Shown one piece after another: positions 18,745 to 27,493 of a DNA stretch of 64,000 bases. Source of the DNA: Cylindrospermum stagnale PCC 7417. GTDB lineage: Bacteria; Cyanobacteriota; Cyanobacteriia; Cyanobacteriales; Nostocaceae. A model generated the notes under the pieces. That model was not told the DNA's origin and searched no databases. It saw only the letters and a list, made by a program, of their open reading frames with translations. The stretch is taken from assembly GCF_000317535.1 (NCBI RefSeq), contig NC_019757.1, positions 3,809,501 to 3,873,500 of the forward strand, in the 5' to 3' direction. A program made the translations under genes and the position numbers. Numbering within the stretch: the first letter of the stretch is position 1; each line of letters opens with the position of its first letter.

Positions 18745-18777
18745 AATGTTGAAGTTGAATCTTCTCACTTCAACATT
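18745..18777 (+). terminator. hairpin after rpsO-PAM68
   Basis: Perfect 11-bp stem (arms AATGTTGAAGT and ACTTCAACATT) with an 11-base loop, 52 bases downstream of the PAM68 stop. Confidence 0.55.
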
Positions 18778-18963
18778 GCTAATAAAAAATTTATATTGCT
18801 TGTTTTATACCCAATATCTAGAAAAATCCAACTGAGCACTGGATGAATTTTTTAAATAAATACATTATATTTTTTCGATTCATTCAGTAATTAAGTACAT
18901 AGGTAACAATTAATTCCAGCCTCTTTATTGAATAATCTATACAAATAAACAGGAAATTTCATA

Positions 18964-20022
18964 ATGATTGTTGTAATAAAAAGCGGTTCCCCAGAGGCGG
19001 AAATCAACCGGATTAATGAGGAACTAGCTAGCTGGGGGCTGACACCAGAAAAGATTATCGGTAGGCACAAGGTAGTCATTGGTCTAGTGGGTGAGACTGC
19101 CGACTTAGACCCGCTGCAAATTCAAGAAATTAGCCCCTGGATTGAGCAAGTGTTGCGGGTAGAGTTACCTTACAAAAGGGCTAGTCGCCAGTTTCGTCAT
19201 GGGGAAGCTTCTGAGGTAGTGGTAAATACTCCCAATGGGCCAGTTGTGTTTGGTGAACACCACCCTTTGGTAGTTGTTGCTGGCCCCTGCTCTGTAGAAA
19301 ATGAAGAGATGATTGTCGAAACGGCGCAGCGCGTTAAGGCATCCGGAGCCAAGTTTTTGCGCGGCGGGGCATACAAACCACGGACTTCACCTTATGCTTT
19401 TCAAGGACATGGCGAGAGTGCTTTGGAATTGTTGGCAAGGGCACGGAAAGCCAGCGGACTCGGCATAATAACAGAAGTAATGGATGCTAGCGAATTGGAT
19501 AAAATCGCGGAAGTCGCCGACGTGATCCAGGTGGGTGCCAGGAATATGCAGAATTTCTCGCTGCTAAAAAAAGTTGGGGCGCAAGCGAAACCAGTACTTT
19601 TGAAGCGGGGTATGGCTGCTACCATTGAAGATTGGTTGATGGCGGCTGAGTATATTTTGGCAGCAGGCAATGCGAATGTAATTTTGTGTGAACGGGGTAT
19701 CCGCACTTTTGACCGCCAATACACTCGGAATACTTTAGATATATCGGTGGTGCCGGTGCTGCGAAAGCTGACTCACCTACCAATTATGATTGACCCCAGC
19801 CACGGCACAGGTTGGTCTGATTATGTACCTTCAATGGCTATGGCTGCGATCGCAGCTGGTACAGATTCCCTGATGATTGAAGTACATCCCAATCCTGCCA
19901 AAGCCTTATCTGACGGGCCACAATCTTTGACACCAGAAGGTTTTGATAAGTTGATGCCAGAATTAGCAGTCATTGCTAAAGCGATGGGACGCTGGGAACA
20001 ACCAGCAGTTGCCTTAGTGTAA
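18964..20022 (+). CDS. aroF: DAHP synthase, class I beta with N-terminal ferredoxin-like domain
   Basis: 352 residues. An N-terminal ACT/ferredoxin-like domain (about 1-70, MIVVIKSGSPEAEINRINEE) that usually senses an aromatic amino acid precedes a KDO8P-synthase-like barrel. Motifs are VVAGPCSVENEEM, RGGAYKPRTSPYAFQG, VGARNMQNF, LKRGMAA and DPSHGTGW. It performs the same reaction as the gene at 12884 but belongs to the other class I lineage, so the two are probably regulated differently. The CRISPR leader begins about 60 bases after its stop. Confidence 0.93.
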   Translation: MIVVIKSGSPEAEINRINEELASWGLTPEKIIGRHKVVIGLVGETADLDPLQIQEISPWIEQVLRVELPYKRASRQFRHGEASEVVVNTPNGPVVFGEHHPLVVVAGPCSVENEEMIVETAQRVKASGAKFLRGGAYKPRTSPYAFQGHGESALELLARARKASGLGIITEVMDASELDKIAEVADVIQVGARNMQNFSLLKKVGAQAKPVLLKRGMAATIEDWLMAAEYILAAGNANVILCERGIRTFDRQYTRNTLDISVVPVLRKLTHLPIMIDPSHGTGWSDYVPSMAMAAIAAGTDSLMIEVHPNPAKALSDGPQSLTPEGFDKLMPELAVIAKAMGRWEQPAVALV

Positions 20023-20338
20023 ACCTTTCTTTTGTGAGGGGAACTGCTTTGAATTTTTACCCTTTATAGCTGGATTTCATGATGCTAGTTGCGCGGATGG
20101 GTGGGTGTAGAATTTCGATGCTGGAAAAAAATGCTTGGATCTCAATCACTGCAAGGGTTTCAGCCTCTAATCGCCCAATATCGATCCGCGCGATCTCTGA
20201 AAGCCTTAACCTTAAAGGGTTTCAGCCTTTTTTTTCTGACCCCTATTTTCAAACCAACGGCTGTAATGGTATATTGATGATCGATCCGCGCAACTGTACC
20301 TTGAAAACTAAATATGGTAAGGTTTCCAGACCCCAGCG
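20023..20338 (+). promoter_or_regulatory. CRISPR leader region
   Basis: 316 non-coding bases directly before the first repeat. The region contains two short direct repeats: AAGGGTTTCAGCCT at 20153 and 20215, and TCGATCCGCGC at 20181 and 20281. Repeat orientation (ending ATTGAAAC) and the degenerate last repeat at the far end both place the leader here, so transcription is to the right. Promoter elements were not resolved. Confidence 0.6.
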
Positions 20339-22864
20339 GTTGCAATTCATCAAAATCCCTATTAGGGATTGAAACGAATACTTGGGCTTTCCTACAACAA
20401 CAGTAGTGGGTTGCAATTCATCAAAATCCCTATTAGGGATTGAAACGTGGGATCTTTATCAACTTCAGACGCAAGCTGGAGTTGCAATTCATCAAAATCC
20501 CTATTAGGGATTGAAACACAAAGAAAATACGAAACCGCAGAAAAGATACTTGCGATCGTTGCAATTCATCAAAATCCCTATTAGGGATTGAAACGCATAC
20601 AGAATTACTTGTTCGCAATTCCTGCAAGTTGCAATTCATCAAAATCCCTATTAGGGATTGAAACGCCGTGAACCATAAATTAAAAACCCTCGATGTATGT
20701 TGCAATTCATCAAAATCCCTATTAGGGATTGAAACCTTTAAAGTCTGTGACAATTCCCGCCGCGTTGTGTTGCAATTCATCAAAATCCCTATTAGGGATT
20801 GAAACGCGAGTGCTGCTAGTGAATTCCTTGCCCCGTTGGGTTGCAATTCATCAAAATCCCTATTAGGGATTGAAACGAAAGCCATAATAAGTATATAGTC
20901 ACGGATCTGGTTGCAATTCATCAAAATCCCTATTAGGGATTGAAACTTACCCTAATGCTAATGTAGCTCCTTTAGATTATTTAAGTTGCAATTCATCAAA
21001 ATCCCTATTAGGGATTGAAACTTTTCTCCTATTTCTACAAGAGTTGAACTACCAGTTGCAATTCATCAAAATCCCTATTAGGGATTGAAACGTAAAGAGA
21101 TACGGCATCGATAATGTAGTACTCCTGTTGCAATTCATCAAAATCCCTATTAGGGATTGAAACCTTGACTACTGCTATGTGATTGTAAAACCCTCCAATT
21201 CCGTTGCAATTCATCAAAATCCCTATTAGGGATTGAAACTAAAACTTGGTCTGCAAGCAAAGTACCCGCAGGTTGCAATTCATCAAAATCCCTATTAGGG
21301 ATTGAAACGCAATGATTCTTGCAGGAGGTGGGATGAGTCATGTTGCAATTCATCAAAATCCCTATTAGGGATTGAAACCTTTGTGACAAGCTAGCTCCTA
21401 TTCTTCATTGGGTTGCAATTCATCAAAATCCCTATTAGGGATTGAAACCAATAACGGCTATAGTGAAAAGCCAAATGTGCAGTTGCAATTCATCAAAATC
21501 CCTATTAGGGATTGAAACGAAATGTCTACCATCCAAGCGAACCACCCATAAAGTTGCAATTCATCAAAATCCCTATTAGGGATTGAAACTTTTTCATGGA
21601 TTGAAGAAAAAATTACTCGTTGGTTGCAATTCATCAAAATCCCTATTAGGGATTGAAACAAAAGCCAGAATCATTGGTAAATCCTGGAGAATCAAGTTGC
21701 AATTCATCAAAATCCCTATTAGGGATTGAAACTTTCTAGTGGGAAATAAGAGAGTAGTTTGGATAAGTTGCAATTCATCAAAATCCCTATTAGGGATTGA
21801 AACTTCTAGGCTAGGTAGTTCTAGCAGAGTACCCAAAGCCAGTTGCAATTCATCAAAATCCCTATTAGGGATTGAAACTTTATTTGTCAATGAAGCGGCA
21901 AGCCTTGCTAGTTGCAATTCATCAAAATCCCTATTAGGGATTGAAACAGCCGCTCCCATTTCTAAATTATAAGCAGTGATCCCCTGTTGCAATTCATCAA
22001 AATCCCTATTAGGGATTGAAACTTTAGAACAACTTGTAGAAGATGGAAAGTTGCTATTTGTTGCAATTCATCAAAATCCCTATTAGGGATTGAAACTTGC
22101 AGGGCACGGGCATAAATTACGTTAGTCCCGTTGCAATTCATCAAAATCCCTATTAGGGATTGAAACGTAAACGAGATTTTAAATAGATTTCCTATTGCAC
22201 TGTTGCAATTCATCAAAATCCCTATTAGGGATTGAAACAGCCCAGTTGGACGCAAAGAAGAGATAGTTTGGTTGCAATTCATCAAAATCCCTATTAGGGA
22301 TTGAAACAAATCATAAATATAAATTGGGAAATGCAAGTGCGAGTTGCAATTCATCAAAATCCCTATTAGGGATTGAAACTATATCCCTGACCTGCCACCT
22401 GCACGAAGGTAGACTTGCGTTGCAATTCATCAAAATCCCTATTAGGGATTGAAACTTAGAATTAATTCCTCAGCATGAAGGAAAGAGCACGTTGCAATTC
22501 ATCAAAATCCCTATTAGGGATTGAAACGCTGTTGCTGTCTATTCGTCCCGCCAATGCGATTGCCACAGGTTGCAATTCATCAAAATCCCTATTAGGGATT
22601 GAAACTCTGATCCCAATCCTTTATCTATGCGTATCAGTTTGTTGCAATTCATCAAAATCCCTATTAGGGATTGAAACTTGAGTTACTTACAAGATAAACT
22701 AGATTTATACTGTTGCAATTCATCAAAATCCCTATTAGGGATTGAAACGCATATATGATGGTGAATTTCCAAATCTGCCAAGGGTTGCAATTCATCAAAA
22801 TCCCTATTAGGGATTGAAACTTCCTACATGACACAGATACCACCAAATACATTGTTGCAACTCA
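20339..22864 (+). CRISPR. CRISPR array, 35 full repeats plus a truncated last repeat
   Basis: The 37-bp repeat starts GTTGCAATTC, carries the palindrome TCCCTATTAGGGA and ends GGGATTGAAAC; all 35 full copies I traced look identical. Starts run from 20339, 20410 and 20481 through to 22712 and 22784. Spacers are 32-41 bases (mostly 33-35), 35 in all counting the one before the truncated repeat at 22854, where only GTTGCAACTCA remains. The 8-base tag ATTGAAAC fits processing by a Cas6 enzyme. Spacer size and repeat form suit type I-D, I-B or III systems. No cas gene is present within the window on either side. Spacer targets could not be searched. Open frames reading SIPNRDFDELQ or SKSLLGIET are repeat artefacts. 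Confidence 0.98.
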
Positions 22865-23218
22865 AGCCATTGGCTTTTGCATTCTTGAAAAGAAATCTGT
22901 AAGCGAGTCTACGATTCCTGTTACCAGGAGCAATTAAGAAATCAGGCTTCAACAGATTACGCTAAAAGAACTAATTTTCTGGGTAAATCTAGCAAGGGTG
23001 TTACCAGGGGCAAGTAGTATTTAAGTAGGTTGGGTTGAGGCACAAAACCCAATATTATCAATAAATTTGTTGGGTTCTCACACGGTAAGCCCAACTTACA
23101 ATTTTCTCAAGTGAACCGCATTGATCATAAAAATACTCGGTATGCGGGAAAGTCAGGGTCTTTAGACCTGAGAGGGAAGCGACACGAGCGGTTTTAACCG
23201 CCGTGGTATGAGTCTATA
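22865..23218. other. non-coding stretch between CRISPR array and TnpB locus
   Basis: Contains the short inverted-repeat element at 23024-23099, a direct repeat of GTTACCAGG near 22919 and 22999, and two hairpins near 23155-23171 (GGTC-TTTA-GACC core) and 23188-23201 (GCGGTT/AACCGC) that may belong to the end of an IS200/IS605 element. Confidence 0.45.
23024..23099. repeat. short dispersed inverted-repeat element
   Basis: About 76 bases bounded by AGTAGGTTGGGTT and AGCCCAACTTAC, with internal AAAACCCAA and TTGTTGGGTT copies. It resembles a common Nostoc intergenic repeat rich in GGTTGGGTT; only this copy is in the window. Confidence 0.45.
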
Positions 23219-23302
23219 TTATCCGTGGTGTGGGTCTTCAATATAACGCCTAACTGCTTCGCTGCTAACATTCCCTGCTGTACTCACAAAATAACTTTGT
23301 AG
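23219..23302 (-). pseudogene. tnpA: C-terminal remnant of an IS200/IS605 tnpA (Y1 transposase)
   Basis: The minus strand reads LQSYFVSTAGNVSSEAV then RRYIEDPHHG and a TAA stop. SYFVSTAGNVS followed by RRYIE is the conserved tail of IS200/IS605 TnpA. In frame, an upstream TGA lies 7 codons before Leu23302 and no catalytic HUH or Tyr part is present. The rest of tnpA would have to lie where tnpB now begins (23309), so this is a broken relic. Confidence 0.7.
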
Positions 23303-23308
23303 TCGATT

Positions 23309-24676
23309 ATGATATGGATATCAACGAAACTCTGGAAAGTAGAGCCAGTGGCTAAAGTCAAGAAAATAATCGGAGTGCAACAAGTCTTGCTGTCTCCTAA
23401 CAATGAGATAAAAGCGTTATTAGAGTACCTTTGTCAACAAGCAGGAAAGCTGTATAACAACGGTGTTTATTTTGCTCGACAAATATTTTTTAAGACGGGA
23501 ACACTCTTGACTGGTAAATTTGATTTGGCCTTTGAACCATCTGTTTCAAAGACTTTGACTGCTCAATCATTGCCATCAACACCAATGCAACAAACTTTGA
23601 TGTCTGTAGCAGAAGCTTTCAAATCTTTTAAAGAGTTGAGAAATTTATATATCAAAGGTCAGCTACATTTCAAACCAAAGGCACCAGATTACCTCAAAGG
23701 TTCAAAGCTTTTTAAAGTCGCTTATCCAAACTCTGGGGGACAAAAACCAACTCTTGTTGATGGTCAACTTAGATTTTCTTTGGGACTGACAGTTAAAAGA
23801 TGGTTTGGCGTTTCCGAATTTTTCCTGCCCATGCCATCAAATATTGATTACTCCAAGGTTAAAGAGTTTACTATTCTTCCTAAAAATGGGGCTTTTTATC
23901 TTGAGATGTCTTACGAGATAGCACTACAAAAACACGACATAGATATTAATCAAGCACTATCAATTGACCTAGGAACTGCTGATAATTTAGCGGCTTGTGT
24001 AGATACATTGGGTAATTCTTTGCTGATTGATGCCCGTGGCATGAAAGCCATGAATCAGTTGTGGAACAAAAAAGTATCAACTCGTCAAGAAACTAAACCA
24101 GAAAATTATTGGGATAATTGGCTAGACCGCGTAACCCGCAAACGCAACCATCAAATGCGTGACGGGATCAACAAAGCCGCCAAATTAATTATCAACCACT
24201 GTCTTAATTACAGTATCGGAACATTAGTAATCGGTTGGAATCAAGGTTTTAAAGCTAATGCCAATATGGGTAGATTCAACAATCAAAAGTTTGTTCAAAT
24301 GCCTTTAGGCAAGTTGAAAGACCGATTAAAACAACTTTGTGACTTGCACGGTATTAGATTTCAAGAAACTGAAGAAGCTTACACCTCAAAAGCCAGCTAT
24401 CTAGATGGAGACTCCCTGCCCCAATACGGTGAAAAACCTCTGGGGTGGAAAGCATCGGGAAGGCGGATTGAGCGTGGATTATATCGGTCAGAAAACGGTT
24501 CAATTGTTAATGCTGACCTTAATGGTGCAGCAAATATTCTCAGAAAAGTAGCCAGCAATCTCAGCTTAGACTTAGGCTTACTGGGTAGACGGTCTTTGAC
24601 AACCGTAGCGAGAGTTAGACTTTGGAAACTACCTAAGTTTACTCTGTCCGCAGAATCTCAGCGGCTTCAGCCCTGA
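23309..24676 (+). CDS. tnpB: TnpB family RNA-guided nuclease, rearranged RuvC site
   Basis: 455 residues; the true start may be the GTG at 23348 (VAKVKKIIG), since the first 13 residues come from tnpA-relic DNA. RuvC-I Asp220 is in LSIDLGTADN and the last Asp403 in NADLNGAANI. At the place of the usual RuvC-II Glu (IEDLN in most TnpBs) this protein has VIGWNQ, Gly309. Glutamates at 353, 355 and 356 in QETEEAYTSKAS lie 44-47 residues later, where a displaced catalytic Glu is described for Fanzor-like TnpBs. The CxxC zinc finger is absent; DGDSLPQYGE and ASGRRIERGLYR replace it. TnpB cuts DNA guided by an omega-RNA from the element's right end, and helps retain the transposon. Confidence 0.88.
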   Translation: MIWISTKLWKVEPVAKVKKIIGVQQVLLSPNNEIKALLEYLCQQAGKLYNNGVYFARQIFFKTGTLLTGKFDLAFEPSVSKTLTAQSLPSTPMQQTLMSVAEAFKSFKELRNLYIKGQLHFKPKAPDYLKGSKLFKVAYPNSGGQKPTLVDGQLRFSLGLTVKRWFGVSEFFLPMPSNIDYSKVKEFTILPKNGAFYLEMSYEIALQKHDIDINQALSIDLGTADNLAACVDTLGNSLLIDARGMKAMNQLWNKKVSTRQETKPENYWDNWLDRVTRKRNHQMRDGINKAAKLIINHCLNYSIGTLVIGWNQGFKANANMGRFNNQKFVQMPLGKLKDRLKQLCDLHGIRFQETEEAYTSKASYLDGDSLPQYGEKPLGWKASGRRIERGLYRSENGSIVNADLNGAANILRKVASNLSLDLGLLGRRSLTTVARVRLWKLPKFTLSAESQRLQP

Positions 24677-24677
24677 G
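24657..24677 (+). ncRNA. right-end hairpin of the tnpB element, probable omega-RNA 3' region
   Basis: CTCAG-C-GGCT-TC-AGCC-CTGAG forms a two-part stem with one bulge and includes the tnpB stop codon. In TnpB loci the guide RNA overlaps the end of tnpB and extends into flanking DNA, so the RNA probably covers this hairpin. RNA boundaries were not determined. Confidence 0.4.
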
Positions 24678-24752
24678 ACTGTCAATTATTTGAATTACAT
24701 CTTTCGTAGGGGCACAGCCAATACGGTTCGGTTAACGTTTGAATCTGTGGAA

Positions 24753-24903
24753 GATCCCCCCAACCCCCCTTAAAAAGGGGGGCTTTAGACTGTTTTTTAG
24801 CCCTTTTTAAGGGGGGCTTTAGACTGTTTTTAGCCCTTTTTAAGGGGGACTTTTGACTCTCTTTTACCCCCTTTTCAAGGGGGTCGCCGCAGACGGGGGG
24901 ATC
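24753..24903. repeat. palindromic-ended tandem repeat, GATCCCCCC family
   Basis: Bounded by GATCCCCCC and GGGGGGATC. Inside are direct copies of CTTTTTAAGGGGGGCTTTAG, about 37 bases apart, alternating with AGACTGTTTTTAGCC. A related element with the same ends is at 48952-49097. Confidence 0.75.
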
Positions 24904-24927
24904 TTAACGGAACCCTATTGGGGGCAC

Positions 24928-25126
24928 AGCAATGCTCATTGGTGTCAACTTAAGCTGAAAGCTTTTCCAAATAACACTTTGAGCCATTATCTCGTTCCCA
25001 ATCTCCGACGCTTAATGCAATCAGTGCGGCTCTGCCGCTTATACGGAAGGCGGCAGCCCTAAAGTAGGCATTCCCAGCCCAGAGGCTAGGAACGAGATTT
25101 TAAAAGGGTTTTCGCTTAAGTTGACA
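24928..25126. repeat. MITE-like element, copy 1
   Basis: Starts with AGCAATGCT and CATTGGTGTCAACTTAAG and ends with the inverse GCTTAAGTTGACA; the outer part of the right end is diverged. About 200 bases without coding capacity. The same termini flank 50024-50234. Confidence 0.65.
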
Positions 25127-25164
25127 TCTATGTAGATTGTCGTGCCTCTACATGTTCAAATTGT

Positions 25165-26046
25165 CTAACGTCGTCTGCTGCCAAAACCAGATGAGCGACG
25201 GCTAGAAGAACGGCCCCCGCTACCAAAACCACTACCAGAATTACGTCGGGTTGGGCTGGAGTTCCCAGAAGGTCTGAGTGTGCTGCTACCATAACCGGAA
25301 CCTGTGGCGCGGCTTCCTGTATTGGTGCGCGGTGCTGTACGGTCAGTTGAACTTCCTGGATATGATCTTCTAATCGAACCTGTACTGCGGAAAGCAGTAC
25401 GATTCTTCACGGCTGCGGGTGGTGCATTGTAGCGAGTTTGGTATCTTTCAACTGCTTGACCATAGTTGGAGCCATACCCACCGTAGCCAGTCATTATCCC
25501 TCCTGGTTGATAGACAGGGGGTACATAATACTGGGGTCTAAATAACATACTACCGATCGCTTGACCGGCGACGCTACCGACTAAAGAACCAGCAAAGGGT
25601 GCCCAGAAACTGTTTTCTCGGCGCACTACCACTGTTTCTTGCTGTCCGGTTTGGGGATTAGTTTTGTTCTCGGTAACGTTATGAACGTACTCGATTTTAA
25701 AGTCTTCCGTCAGGTACAAACTCGGCTGTCCCTTATCCACCTTCAGGTAAGTTTTCTTACCTTCTTTGATTTCCTCATCGGTCAGCCGTGCCATTTGCAA
25801 ATTTTCGGTTGTGAAGGTTGGGGGTTTGTTGTTGAGTAAAAACACTGTATACTCCCCAGTGCCATCATCGTAAGTAGCTTGTTGCACTTGATACTGACCA
25901 TCACTCAGCTTGGTGGTGGTAGAGGTTTGGCTAACATTTTTCGCTGAAGAGTTAGTTTGGTTTCCTCCCCCACAGGCGACAGTTGTCAAGCACAAACTCA
26001 GGGCTAAAAAAACGACTGTGAATTTACGCAGTATGGTCATGATCAT
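25165..26046 (-). CDS. lipoprotein with glycine-zipper segment and Gly/Ser/Arg-rich tail
   Basis: 293 residues, not assigned to a named family. The N-terminus is a lipoprotein signal with lipobox LTTVACGGG (Cys about 25). Residues about 45-130 form a charged domain (SDGQYQVQQATYDDGTGEYT). PFAGSLVGSVAGQAIGSMLF at about 152-171 is a glycine-zipper-like membrane segment, and the last 100 residues are low-complexity Gly, Ser, Arg and Tyr. Likely anchored to a membrane facing the periplasm. ATG at 26040 (MTILRK) is an alternative start. Confidence 0.8.
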   Translation of the reverse strand: MIMTILRKFTVVFLALSLCLTTVACGGGNQTNSSAKNVSQTSTTTKLSDGQYQVQQATYDDGTGEYTVFLLNNKPPTFTTENLQMARLTDEEIKEGKKTYLKVDKGQPSLYLTEDFKIEYVHNVTENKTNPQTGQQETVVVRRENSFWAPFAGSLVGSVAGQAIGSMLFRPQYYVPPVYQPGGIMTGYGGYGSNYGQAVERYQTRYNAPPAAVKNRTAFRSTGSIRRSYPGSSTDRTAPRTNTGSRATGSGYGSSTLRPSGNSSPTRRNSGSGFGSGGRSSSRRSSGFGSRRR

Positions 26047-26112
26047 TATTGTGCTATCTGGTTAAGGAGAAAAGTTCTGAATCTGGGTATTAACTACAGA
26101 CTACCCAACAAG

Positions 26113-26706
26113 TTACAAGGGAATCAATTCCGGATAATACTGCAACAGCTGATCGTTAGTGAGTTCATCACCTAACTGCGCTGGTGAGTAATGCACTTGG
26201 ATGGCTTGGAGTTTATGTTTGTAATGCAAATTTATTAAAGCTTTCAAACCTTCTTTTAGCGCCTGCACGTTAGAAAGGTCAGTTTCTAACTCTGGCACTT
26301 CTCCGTTATAAGCGACTGTAATCATGACAATCACGTTGCGAGTTACAGGGAGAGAAAGAGGTTCATCAGCTCTATTAGCAGAACTTAAATCTGTTTCAGC
26401 ACCGTATCTTTCGGCGGAGTCGCTAAATAGTTCATTAACGTAATCGCCCGCCTCGCCTTCGTCCCAAAATACATCGCCTTCATTGGCAGCAGAGAGCCAG
26501 TATTCATCAAATCGTAACAAGCTTTCGCAGATTTCGACTAATCCTTCTCCCAAAACTTCCAATTCGCCGTCAGAATCAATTGCTTCCCTTGCCGCACGAT
26601 TTAATGTTCCCAAAATTGGTGCTACTTCACCTCCTGCTAAATGCAAAAACAGGCGAAAGACTACATAGCGGGTTCGTCCGATCATTCGATTAAAGGTATC
26701 GCGCAT
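26113..26706 (-). CDS. DUF1517 domain protein
   Basis: 197 residues. The late part, NVIVMITVAYNGEVPELETD through SPAQLGDELTNDQLLQYYPEL, matches the DUF1517 pattern known from cyanobacteria and plastids (a strand followed by a T-x-D-x-L-x-x-YP motif). This copy lacks the membrane-spanning N-terminal part that longer family members have and is therefore probably soluble. Function unknown. It lies 66 bases upstream of the lipoprotein gene and may share its transcript. Confidence 0.75.
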   Translation of the reverse strand: MRDTFNRMIGRTRYVVFRLFLHLAGGEVAPILGTLNRAAREAIDSDGELEVLGEGLVEICESLLRFDEYWLSAANEGDVFWDEGEAGDYVNELFSDSAERYGAETDLSSANRADEPLSLPVTRNVIVMITVAYNGEVPELETDLSNVQALKEGLKALINLHYKHKLQAIQVHYSPAQLGDELTNDQLLQYYPELIPL

Positions 26707-26775
26707 TTTTCCTCTCCATACATTTGTTTTTACTTTAATAAGTATAGAAAAATAATATGCTTAATTGTGGATTTA

Positions 26776-27489
26776 CTATTGACTGATATTGTGAGAACCT
26801 TTGACGAAATCTATAATCATATTCAACGAGGGCATGATGTTATTGGTGGATTCTCTAGATATCTCATTATAAACTAAAGGAGCGAGACTGGAATGATTAA
26901 TCCATCGCTTTCTAACGTTGGGATTGTCATGCACCATCAAAGTGTGAGCGCTAGAATTCGTTAAGATTGTCTGGGTAGGTACTTTGACAAAGTTTAATTT
27001 GGCTGCTATCTCCAGATTTTTTTTCGTTTGTTTAATGATTGTGGCTTTATTCATAGCTTCTTCTATTAGCCGGGTTAATTGTTCCACCAGATGGGGTGAT
27101 TTTATATCTTGGGGAGTAATAACTTGGCTTTTAATTATTTCGGCGATCGCATAAATATTGTTTTGGGTGGCGATCGCATCTTGAAAGGGCAGAATGGCCA
27201 CGTAAGCTGTGGGTAATAAAGCTTCGTCGTTATCTACTCGGACTGTGAACACAGTCCGGCGTCGCCCACTTTCTATGCTTGGGGGTTGTTTCAGCAGTTG
27301 GTATTCTTGAGCAATTTGGTAATCAGCGCCGGCGAGGGCAAAGTTGGCTTCGTGTTCTAGAGGCGCATCAATCACAATCCGGATTGTCGGCGGGGTGGCA
27401 TTAAAAAAGTCCCGTGAGTCTTCAGCATCAAACTTTTGGATGATGGAGCGATCGCCTGTGGGAGAGAGATCAACCCATTCGCAGGTCAT
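26776..27489 (-). CDS. hypothetical protein, 237 aa
   Basis: Not recognised. Opens MTCEWVDLSPTGDRSIIQ, has a beta-rich first half (TPPTIRIVIDAPLEHEANF, RRRTVFTVRVDNDEALLPTAYVAIL) and a helical second half (IEEAMNKATIIKQTKKNLEIAAK). The frame upstream of the ATG at 27489 closes at a TAG 17 codons earlier, so the start is well bounded. A 36-codon frame ends 4 bases before this ATG. No membrane segment. It lies divergently from tyrA. Confidence 0.65.
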   Translation of the reverse strand: MTCEWVDLSPTGDRSIIQKFDAEDSRDFFNATPPTIRIVIDAPLEHEANFALAGADYQIAQEYQLLKQPPSIESGRRRTVFTVRVDNDEALLPTAYVAILPFQDAIATQNNIYAIAEIIKSQVITPQDIKSPHLVEQLTRLIEEAMNKATIIKQTKKNLEIAAKLNFVKVPTQTILTNSSAHTLMVHDNPNVRKRWINHSSLAPLVYNEISRESTNNIMPSLNMIIDFVKGSHNISQ

Positions 27490-27493
27490 ACCT

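Larger units (their letters stand above)
23219..24690 (+). mobile_element. IS200/IS605-type element remnant with tnpB
   Basis: A tnpA tail on the minus strand, an intact-looking tnpB on the plus strand and hairpins on both sides (23188-23201 and 24657-24677). Exact ends are not resolved. Without TnpA in cis it can only be moved by a related transposase elsewhere in the genome. Confidence 0.6.

Noticed and set aside
20433-22852. Open frames on both strands with SIPNRDFDELQ, FQSLIGILMNCN or SKSLLGIET repeats
   Set aside because: They are translations of the CRISPR repeat and spacers, not genes.
20023-24700. CRISPR-associated transposon (type V-K) reading of the array plus transposase-like gene
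   Set aside because: The protein is TnpB of IS200/IS605 type, there is no Cas12k, TnsB, TnsC or TniQ, and the repeat ends in ATTGAAAC as in Cas6-processed arrays.
24853-25062. 69-codon frame near the repeats downstream of tnpB
   Set aside because: Runs through the GATCCCCC repeat and the MITE end; non-coding.
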